From Pusillimonas sp. UBA6240 (lineage in GTDB: Bacteria > Pseudomonadota > Gammaproteobacteria > Burkholderiales > Burkholderiaceae_B), in NCBI GenBank assembly GCA_002441445.1, contig DJWC01000004.1, positions 66,322-130,321 on the forward strand: DNA of 64,000 bases. The letters are read 5' to 3'. Position 1 is the first letter of the stretch. Each line of letters starts with the position of its first letter. Of the stretch, positions 57,929 through 64,000 are shown in pieces. Below the pieces are notes generated by a model. It was not told the origin of the DNA. It saw only the letters and a program-made list of their open reading frames with translations, and ran no database searches. The translations under genes and the position numbers were made by a program.

Positions 57929-58453
57929 CTAGCGGTAGGTGTTCTTCACCCGCCGGGAGGCGAGCAGGTACCAGGTCCAAATGGTTGCGAAGAGCGTGGT
58001 TGCGGCCAGGGAGGAATAATCCTTTTCCAGCAGGTATTCACCGAAATAGGATTCGGCCATGGCGAATTCTATTCCGGCCATGATCGGACCGCCCAGCCAT
58101 AGCGCGGCAATGGCCGCGGCGATGGCCTTGCCGCCGCGGCTGACGGCCAGCAGCAGGGCGCAAGCGATAAGCAGCGCTGCCTGAAACCAGGCTATCCCCG
58201 CCGCGTATTGCATATATTCGAGGTAGTCCCGGCTGTCCCGGGCGGACGGGATCAGCGTTTCGACCTGCGCCTTCACGCGATAGAACTCGGCTAGTTCCTG
58301 CGCGGCCCAGAACAGCAGGAAAATAATCAGTACGAGCAGCCATCCGCCCAAGCCGCGCGGAGGCGGATCGGTAGCGTTCTTGCGGGATAACCATGCCGCC
58401 GCAATGGCAATGACGATAAATGCGATGAAATGCCATATGCTCCATGAACCCAT
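57929..58453 (-). CDS. DUF2569-like membrane protein, 174 aa
   Basis: Four hydrophobic segments (about residues 7-22, 36-52, 82-104, 108-122) and another near the C-terminus, with PPPRGLGGWLLVLIIFLLF, the start typical of the DUF2569 family. Function unknown. The gap 57740-57928 before it shows no gene. Confidence 0.75.
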   Translation of the reverse strand: MGSWSIWHFIAFIVIAIAAAWLSRKNATDPPPRGLGGWLLVLIIFLLFWAAQELAEFYRVKAQVETLIPSARDSRDYLEYMQYAAGIAWFQAALLIACALLLAVSRGGKAIAAAIAALWLGGPIMAGIEFAMAESYFGEYLLEKDYSSLAATTLFATIWTWYLLASRRVKNTYR

Positions 58454-58626
58454 AGCTTTTTCCTTTGCCTCGATAGCCTGGCGTGAATATTACACGCTGT
58501 CGCGGCACAGCGGCGCACCGGCATAGCCGCCCAGCCTGCCGCCGCGCCGCGAACGGGAACGCGGAGCAAGCAGGCCGTATCTAATACTGCGACATTAGGC
58601 ATTATCTTTTCGAATCAGGAGATTCC

Positions 58627-59349
58627 ATGGCTGTTTACGATGCGGTGCTGGATTCCAAACGCGAGATCGCCGCTGGAACGATGGCGTTCCATTTCTCCAG
58701 GCCCGAGGGCTTCGCCTTCAAGCCCGGCCAGGCCATTGACCTCATCCTGCCCGACGGCGCCGGCGAAAGCGGCGAAGAGCAGCGGCATACGTTTTCCCTG
58801 GTCAATGCACCGTTCCAGGACGAGCTGTGCGTGGCGACGCGCATGCGCGACAGCGAATTCAAGCGCCGGCTAGGGTCTTTGCGGCAGGGCGCGGCAGTTC
58901 GGGTGGAAGGCCCATTCGGGTCTCTGCTCTTGCATAACAATGCGGCGCGGGCCGCCGTATTCATTGCGGGCGGCATAGGAATCACGCCCTTCATGAGCAT
59001 GTTGCGCCATGCCGTCCACGCCGGTCTGCCGCATCGCTTGCTGCTGCTGTATTCCAATCGCCGCCCCGAAGATGCCGCCTTCCTGGATGAACTGTCGGAA
59101 CTCGCGCGGCAGAACCCGCGCTTTCTCCTGCTGGCGACAATGACGCAAATGGATGGATCCAGCCAGCCCTGGACGGGGACGACGGGCGTGATCGACGCGG
59201 CGCTCATCAAGCAGGCCATCGAGGGGCTGGCGAACCCGGTGGTCTACCTGGCCGGCCCGCCCGCCATGGTTCAATCGCTGAGGGATGTCGTGTCCGAGGC
59301 GGGCGTGGACGAGGACGACATCCGCAGTGAGGACTTCTTCGGCTATTGA
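58627..59349 (+). CDS. FAD/NAD(P)-binding oxidoreductase (ferredoxin reductase fold)
   Basis: A 240-residue flavin reductase: FAD-binding HTFSLVNAP (RxxS-like), NAD(P)-binding FIAGGIGITPFMSMLRH and the C-terminal VYLAGPPAMVQSL plus EDFFGY ending. No iron-sulfur domain is fused, so it must pass electrons to a separate carrier. AGGAG before the ATG. The 58454-58626 gap contains only GC-rich hairpins and the promoter area. Confidence 0.88.
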   Translation: MAVYDAVLDSKREIAAGTMAFHFSRPEGFAFKPGQAIDLILPDGAGESGEEQRHTFSLVNAPFQDELCVATRMRDSEFKRRLGSLRQGAAVRVEGPFGSLLLHNNAARAAVFIAGGIGITPFMSMLRHAVHAGLPHRLLLLYSNRRPEDAAFLDELSELARQNPRFLLLATMTQMDGSSQPWTGTTGVIDAALIKQAIEGLANPVVYLAGPPAMVQSLRDVVSEAGVDEDDIRSEDFFGY

Positions 59350-59873
59350 GCCGCGGTCCGCGGGAAGAGAAAGCCCGGGGTCGCCAGCAGGGCCGCCAGC
59401 TTCGCCCATTGCACCATGGCGTCGTCGATGGCCTCGGACCGCATGAGCAGGTTGAGCGTCCCCATACAGCTGTCCTGTGCGACGATGGGCACATTGATGA
59501 CCGATTTCAGGCCCAGGGCTTGGATGGTCTTGTGGTCGTCGAAAGCCTGCCGGATGGCGTCCGTACCCTCGCCTATGAAAATCCTGCGCTCGTGCAGTAC
59601 ATGGCGCCCCCAGGATGTTCCCGACTTGTCCTTGCTGCTGCCCACCGGGTATGAGGCGGGGTCGGAGCTGTACAGCCGTGTCAATCTTTCCCGGCTGGGC
59701 TCGTAGCGGTTCACGGTGCACAGGGTTTGCCGCAAAACGGCGCCCACCCACTCGTCGACGGCCGCGAAAAGGCCTTGCGCATCGCCGGCCGCACAGGCTT
59801 CCGCGATGCCGTCGACGGCTGACGGCAGGCGGCTTGTGTTCACGTAGTCCGACATCTTGCCGTCCTGCCTCAT
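59343..59873 (-). CDS. GAF domain protein, 176 aa
   Basis: A small single GAF-like sensor domain: WGRHVLHERRIFIGEGTDAIRQAFDDHKTIQALGLKSVINVPIVAQDSCMGTLNLL. The start overlaps the stop of the Bug protein (an alternative ATG six codons on, at 59855, is also possible). It likely binds a small ligand; the coupling suggests a role in the same pathway. Convergent overlap of 7 bases with the oxidoreductase gene. Confidence 0.8.
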   Translation of the reverse strand: MRQDGKMSDYVNTSRLPSAVDGIAEACAAGDAQGLFAAVDEWVGAVLRQTLCTVNRYEPSRERLTRLYSSDPASYPVGSSKDKSGTSWGRHVLHERRIFIGEGTDAIRQAFDDHKTIQALGLKSVINVPIVAQDSCMGTLNLLMRSEAIDDAMVQWAKLAALLATPGFLFPRTAAQ

Positions 59874-60850
59874 TCTATGCGTATGCCGAGTTCGCGGACG
59901 ATCTTGTCGTATTTGTCCGCGTCGCGGGCCAGCTCGGCGGCGAATTGTTCAGGCGTGCTTTCCAGGACTTGCACGGCCATGCCTTCCATTTTCTTGACGA
60001 CTTCCGGTTCCTTCAAGGCTTTGTTGATCTCGGCATTCAGGCGCTGCACGATGTCGGCCGGCAGCCCGGCGGGGCCGAAAGCGCCATACCATACGGCCAG
60101 CTCGTAGCCGGGAACGGTTTCGGCGACGGTGGGCACGTCCGGCAAAGTGGGCGCGCGCTTGTCTTCCGTGACGGCCAGCAGCTTGAGCTTATGGTCCTTG
60201 ACGAACGGCAAGGACTGCGTGCCGGCCGTGAAAAGGACTTGGGTCTGGTTGCCCACGGTGTCCAGCACCGCCGGGGCGCCGCCGCGATACGGCACGTGCA
60301 GCATTTCAATGCCGGTGGCTTTTTCGAACATGGCGGCGCTCAGGTGGTTGGTCGAGCCCGGCCCGGCCGACGCATAGGCGATTTCGCCCGGCCGCTTCTT
60401 TGCATAGGCGATGAATTCCGCGACATTGTTGGCGGGGATGGAAGGATTGACCACCATGGTATTGGTGACCAGGGCCAGCTTGGCTATGGGCGTGAAGTCC
60501 TTGACGCCGTCGAAGGGCATATTGGAATAAAGCGCCTGGTTCATGGTGTGCGTGCTCATGGAGCCGACCAGCAGGGTGTAGCCGTCCGGCTTGGCCTTGG
60601 CGACGATATTCGACCCTACGTTGCCCGAAGCGCCTGCGCGGTTCTCGACCACGAAGGGCTGGCCCAGGCTCTTGCCCAGGTGCTCCGACAGCACACGGGC
60701 GAGAATGTCGGTGGAGCCGCCCGCGGCCCATGGCACGATCAGGGTGACCGGTTTTTCGGGCCAGGCGGCGGCCGCGGCGGTGGAAAAGGCGGCCAGCAGC
60801 AGCAAGCCGCCCGCGGCTAGAGTTTTGCGTAAAAGAGATAGCATGGTCAT
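59870..60850 (-). CDS. Bug-family tripartite tricarboxylate transporter substrate-binding protein
   Basis: A 326-residue periplasmic binding protein with signal peptide (LAAGGLLLLAAFSTAAAAA) and the family pattern WPEKPVTLIVPWAAGGSTDILARVLSEHL, VENRAGASGNVGS, KPDGYTLLVGSMSTH and YASAGPGSTNHLSA. Bug proteins are greatly expanded in Bordetella and relatives. The transporter subunits themselves are not in the window. Confidence 0.93.
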   Translation of the reverse strand: MTMLSLLRKTLAAGGLLLLAAFSTAAAAAWPEKPVTLIVPWAAGGSTDILARVLSEHLGKSLGQPFVVENRAGASGNVGSNIVAKAKPDGYTLLVGSMSTHTMNQALYSNMPFDGVKDFTPIAKLALVTNTMVVNPSIPANNVAEFIAYAKKRPGEIAYASAGPGSTNHLSAAMFEKATGIEMLHVPYRGGAPAVLDTVGNQTQVLFTAGTQSLPFVKDHKLKLLAVTEDKRAPTLPDVPTVAETVPGYELAVWYGAFGPAGLPADIVQRLNAEINKALKEPEVVKKMEGMAVQVLESTPEQFAAELARDADKYDKIVRELGIRIE

Positions 60851-60922
60851 TCTCCGGAATGAGACGGGTTTGATGATTCAAATACGAGGATTCAAATACA
60901 AGGGCGCTGGAGCGACCGGCCC

Positions 60923-62758
60923 TCAACGCCCCACCGCATAGCCCTGCATGCCGCGCGGGTTGGCGGCGGCGCGCAGGGTCAGGCGGCCGCCGGCGTCGGG
61001 CTGGCGGCTGCAGGCGCTGATCCGGCCTTCGGACCAGGGGCCGCCAACCACCACATCGTGGCCCGCCGCGGCCAATTGCTCCAGCGTGGCTTGGGGAAAG
61101 CGCGATTCGATGACCAGCCGATTGAGCTTCAAGGGACGCGGCCAGAACGAAGCGGGGTAATGCTCCACATGCCATGACGGCGCATCGATCGCTTCCTGCA
61201 GATTCATGCCCAGCGCAGTGTGCCGGATGAAAAAGGCGAGCGTCCACTGGTCTTGCTGGTCGCCGCCGGGCGTGCCGAAAGCCATATACGGCTGGCCGTC
61301 GCGCAGCGCCATGCCCGGCGACAGTGTGGTGTTGGGCCGCTTGCCGGCTTGCAGGCAGCCCGGAACCCCTTCGTCCAGCCAGCTCATTTGCAGGCGGGTA
61401 TTGATGGAGAAGCCCAGCCCCGGGACGACCGGGCTGGACGACAGCCATCCCCCCGAGGGGGTGGCGGCGACCATGTTGCCGTGCCGGTCGATGACATCGA
61501 TATGGCAGGTGTCGCCGACGAAGACTTCGCGTTCCAGCCAGGTGTCGACCGGCGGCAGCTCGGCGAAGGTGGGCTCGCCGATCCCGAACAGCGCGTCGGC
61601 GCATGCCATCGCGCGGTCCGCCGCCGCCAGGTCCGGCAGCCGCGGCGAGCGCCCCAGAGGGCTGCCCGGATTCAAAGCCTTGGACGCCTGCGCCGCCACG
61701 GCGCCCGCACGGGCTTTCGCATAATCGTCGGATAGCAGGGCCGCCAGCGGCACGTCGGCGTAATCGGGATCGCCGTACCAGGCCAGCCGGTCGGCCATCG
61801 CCAGTTTGGCCACTTCGGCGATGCCGTGCACGAAGGCCGCCGAGTCGGGCGCATGCCGGGCGATGTCGGTGTGCCGCAGCATGGCCAGCTGCTGCAGGAA
61901 GACCGGCCCCTGGGACCAAGGGCCGCATTTGGCCACGGTGTACCGGCCGTAGTCCGTATAGATCGGCTCTTCGTAGCTGGCTTGCCAGTTGGCCATGTCG
62001 TCCAGCCGCAGCAAGCCGTGGCGGCGCTCGCCGGTGCAGTCGCGGATGGCCTCGTTGCGATAGAAATCGTCGATGGCCTGGGCGACGAAGCCTTGATACC
62101 ACAGGGACAGGGCCGCGTCGATGCGCGACTTGCGATCCGTGCCGCGGCTGCCGGCTTCGGCCGCGATGCGCGCGTAAGTGGCGCCCACGGCCGGATTGCG
62201 AAACAGCGCATCCAGGCGCGGCAGCCGTCCGCCAGGCAGCCAGACTTGGGCAGAAGTCGTCCATTCATCGCGGAACAGGCTTTCCACCGCGACGATGGCT
62301 TGCAGTATGCGGGGCACCAGCGGGAAGCCGTTATTGGCGTATTCAATGGCCGGGCGCAGCACGTCCTCCAGTTCCCAGGTGCCATAGTCGCGCAGCATGG
62401 TCAGCCAGCCGCCGAAAGCGCCCGGCACGGTGGCGGGCAGCAGGCCTATGCCGGGCACCAGGTCCAGCCCCTGGCCGCGAAAGAACGACGGCGTGGCCAG
62501 CGCGGGCGCAACGCCCTGGCCGCAAATGACGCGCATGCGCTTTTCCGATTCGCTCCAGAGCATGATGGGCGCTTCGCCGCCGGGTCCGTTCAGGTGCGGC
62601 TCGACGATCTGCAGTACGAAGCCGCCCGCTACGGCCGCGTCGAAGGCATTGCCGCCCCTTTCCAGCACACCCATGGCGAACTGCGTAGCCAGCCAATGCG
62701 TGGATGATGCGACGCCGAATGTGCCCCGTATTTCGGGCCGGGTGGTGAAATCAGCCAT
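60923..62758 (-). CDS. gamma-glutamyltransferase family protein
   Basis: A 611-residue Ntn-hydrolase of the gamma-glutamyltranspeptidase family. The autoprocessing Thr region is TCHIDVIDRHGNMVAATPSGGWLSSSPVVPGLGFSINTR, and the N-terminal part has GGNAFDAAVAGGFVLQIVEPHLNGPGGE. No signal peptide is seen, so it is probably cytoplasmic and may act on small gamma-glutamyl or acyl compounds. It is followed by the Bug and GAF genes on the same strand. Confidence 0.9.
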   Translation of the reverse strand: MADFTTRPEIRGTFGVASSTHWLATQFAMGVLERGGNAFDAAVAGGFVLQIVEPHLNGPGGEAPIMLWSESEKRMRVICGQGVAPALATPSFFRGQGLDLVPGIGLLPATVPGAFGGWLTMLRDYGTWELEDVLRPAIEYANNGFPLVPRILQAIVAVESLFRDEWTTSAQVWLPGGRLPRLDALFRNPAVGATYARIAAEAGSRGTDRKSRIDAALSLWYQGFVAQAIDDFYRNEAIRDCTGERRHGLLRLDDMANWQASYEEPIYTDYGRYTVAKCGPWSQGPVFLQQLAMLRHTDIARHAPDSAAFVHGIAEVAKLAMADRLAWYGDPDYADVPLAALLSDDYAKARAGAVAAQASKALNPGSPLGRSPRLPDLAAADRAMACADALFGIGEPTFAELPPVDTWLEREVFVGDTCHIDVIDRHGNMVAATPSGGWLSSSPVVPGLGFSINTRLQMSWLDEGVPGCLQAGKRPNTTLSPGMALRDGQPYMAFGTPGGDQQDQWTLAFFIRHTALGMNLQEAIDAPSWHVEHYPASFWPRPLKLNRLVIESRFPQATLEQLAAAGHDVVVGGPWSEGRISACSRQPDAGGRLTLRAAANPRGMQGYAVGR

Positions 62759-62817
62759 GGAACTGTCCTCTGCATAGCAATGAACAAAGTATATCGATTT
62801 AAAATAACCTATAACAT

Positions 62818-62836
62818 TTAATTAGTGATCAATTAA
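62818..62836. promoter_or_regulatory. candidate LysR-type operator
   Basis: TTAATT-N7-AATTAA inverted repeat in an A/T-rich divergent region between the gamma-glutamyltransferase and LysR genes. Contains T-N11-A-type symmetry expected for LysR-family binding. Confidence 0.5.
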
Positions 62837-62865
62837 TAACCGTGCAGTTATCCAATGGGGGCAAA

Positions 62866-63864
62866 ATGATGTCCGAGACGGAAGGCGCCGGGCGGCACGG
62901 CGGAAGAGGGCATGGGTGGACGGCGCCGTCCGCTCCCAAGCTCATGGGCAGATTGAAAGTGCGCCACCTAGTGCTGCTCAGGAATATCGGCCTGCATGGT
63001 TCATTGACGCGCGTCGCCGATGACATGGGCATCAGCCAGCCGGCGGTCACCAAAGCGCTGGGCGAAATCGAATCCTTGTTCGGCGCGCCGCTGTTTGTGC
63101 GCTCGGGGCGGGGGCTGAAACCCACGGCGATGGGCGAACTGGCCATCGTGAAAGCCCGCCATATGCTGCACGAGCTGGACCATTGGGCCGCCGACATGGA
63201 GGCCGTGCGCAGGGGCCGCAGCGCCCGGCTGCTGATAGGCGCCGTCCCCTACGTACCGGGCGAACTGCTGACGCAAGCCATCACGCGCCTGTATGAACGC
63301 CACAATGTCGTCATCGCCATCAAGCAGGCGACGACCGATCAATTGGTCCAGTCCCTGTGCAATCATGAGCTGGATTGCGTCCTGGGCCGCGCATCCGCCG
63401 CGGCGGGCCTGGACAAGCTATGGCACGAGGTGCTTTACGCCCAGCGGCCCGTGCTCATCGGCCATGTCAATCTGCTGAAACGCCTGCAAGGGCGTAAACT
63501 GGACTGGCGCGCCTTGGCGGCCATGAACTGGATACTGCCATCGCCCGCAACGCCCGTGGGACAGAAAATGGTCGAGCTCTTCACGCTGGAGCAGGTCAGC
63601 GTGCCCCTGCCCATCATCGAAACCTATTCGGTCGATGTCATGCACGGCGTGCTCAGCAAGAACGAGAGCGTCGTTTCCGTGGTGCCGGAGGACATCGCGC
63701 ACGATATGGTGCGCCGCGGGGGCGTAGGCATCCTGCCGTGGCGCATGGACTGGGAACTGCCGCCATTGAGCTTGATCAGGCGCGTGCGCGACACGCCTCT
63801 GGATGCGGAGGAAAAGTTCGCTGCGATATTGAAGGAGCTCTGCGGCGCGGCGGCCGCTCAGTAG
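62866..63864 (+). CDS. LysR-family transcriptional regulator
   Basis: A 332-residue regulator: N-terminal helix-turn-helix VRHLVLLRNIGLHGSLTRVADDMGISQPAVTKALGEIESLFGAPLFVRSGRGLKPT, then a periplasmic-binding-like effector domain. It has a 25-residue polar N-terminal extension. ATG at 62866 (GGGG upstream) is preferred to the GTG at 62842. Divergent from the gamma-glutamyltransferase/Bug genes, which it probably controls. Confidence 0.9.
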   Translation: MMSETEGAGRHGGRGHGWTAPSAPKLMGRLKVRHLVLLRNIGLHGSLTRVADDMGISQPAVTKALGEIESLFGAPLFVRSGRGLKPTAMGELAIVKARHMLHELDHWAADMEAVRRGRSARLLIGAVPYVPGELLTQAITRLYERHNVVIAIKQATTDQLVQSLCNHELDCVLGRASAAAGLDKLWHEVLYAQRPVLIGHVNLLKRLQGRKLDWRALAAMNWILPSPATPVGQKMVELFTLEQVSVPLPIIETYSVDVMHGVLSKNESVVSVVPEDIAHDMVRRGGVGILPWRMDWELPPLSLIRRVRDTPLDAEEKFAAILKELCGAAAAQ

Positions 63865-64000
63865 CATCCGAACTGGTTGCACTTGCGCCCGAGCGGATCC
63901 TGCCAGCCGTCGGGACGGGCCCCTTCTTTCTTGGCCGATGCCGCCGCCGCGCGCTCGGCCGCCGCCCGCTTTTCAGCGGCGGGCGACCCCGCGGCGGGCG
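63858..64000 (-). CDS. C-terminal part of an Ala/Lys-rich protein (cut by window edge)
   Basis: The last 46 codons of a minus-strand gene continue off the right end: an Ala/Lys/Glu/Arg-rich stretch (AAEKRAAAERAAAASAKKEG) then ARPDGWQDPLGRKCNQFGCY and stop. The two Cys at the end may be functional. The stop overlaps the LysR stop by 3 bases on the other strand. Identity cannot be told from this part. Confidence 0.55.
   Translation of the reverse strand, partial: PAAGSPAAEKRAAAERAAAASAKKEGARPDGWQDPLGRKCNQFGCY

Noticed and set aside
60306..62264. 652-codon minus-strand frame overlapping the gamma-glutamyltransferase and Bug genes
   Set aside because: It is an out-of-frame reading across two well-recognised genes with Arg/Ala/Gly-biased, non-coding composition.

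Overview
The window is mostly a tailed-phage prophage (position 1 to about 53,130) followed by about 11 kb of bacterial chromosome. The host part (carotenoid oxygenase, two AI-2E-type permeases, a Bug-type tricarboxylate-transporter binding protein, gamma-glutamyltransferase, LysR regulator) and the high-GC codon use suggest a betaproteobacterium of the Alcaligenaceae (Bordetella/Achromobacter/Pusillimonas type). This is inferred from gene content; no 16S or marker gene is present. The prophage is integrated at the 3' end of a tRNA-Thr(CGT) gene (53130-53205, minus) with its integrase beside it. Its other end lies beyond the left edge of the window.

Layout, left to right. (1) 1-10164, minus strand: an early leftward operon with a C5-cytosine methyltransferase carrying an internal repeat array, a DEDDh exonuclease, an SMC-like ATPase, RecT, a YqaJ/lambda-type exonuclease and several small proteins. 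(2) 10181-11771: no convincing protein gene. The minus strand instead reads as a very large, highly structured RNA: two domains, each closed by a helix of about 30 bp, each starting with a lambda/rrn-type boxA, transcribed from a strong operator-controlled promoter (PL). This is the most unusual object in the window. (3) 11876-14912: immunity region. It has a CI-like repressor without peptidase domain, a Cro/YdaS-like protein, four copies of a 13-bp operator at PL and PR, a lysogenic operon that adds a secreted Rap1a/Tai-like protein and a membrane protein, and a cluster of tiny genes on both strands including a Cas2/VapD-like one. (4) 14960-20926, plus: NinB, Ref-like nuclease, replication initiator, DnaB-like helicase, RuvC-like resolvase, a Q-like late regulator and a second small regulatory pair behind a palindromic operator. 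(5) 20938-51494, plus: late promoter and terminator, a tRNA(CAT), terminase, portal, scaffold, N4-gp56-type capsid, connectors, fibres, a holin/transglycosylase/Rz/Rz1 lysis cassette, internal virion proteins, and a 3062-residue polyvalent protein presumably ejected with the DNA. (6) 51498-52957, minus: a small gene behind a perfect LexA box, then the integrase.

How it works together (inference): CI holds PL and PR through the shared operator. Because CI lacks the self-cleavage domain, SOS induction probably runs through the LexA-controlled 95-residue protein next to the integrase. After induction PL makes the giant RNA and then the recombination and methylation genes. Its boxA elements would let polymerase cross 1.6 kb of untranslated RNA, as in rRNA operons. 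PR makes replication genes and the Q-like protein, which would release late transcription past the terminator at 21058. No tape-measure, tail-tube or sheath gene is visible, so the virion is probably podovirus-like. The host genes to the right are ordinary metabolic and transport genes.
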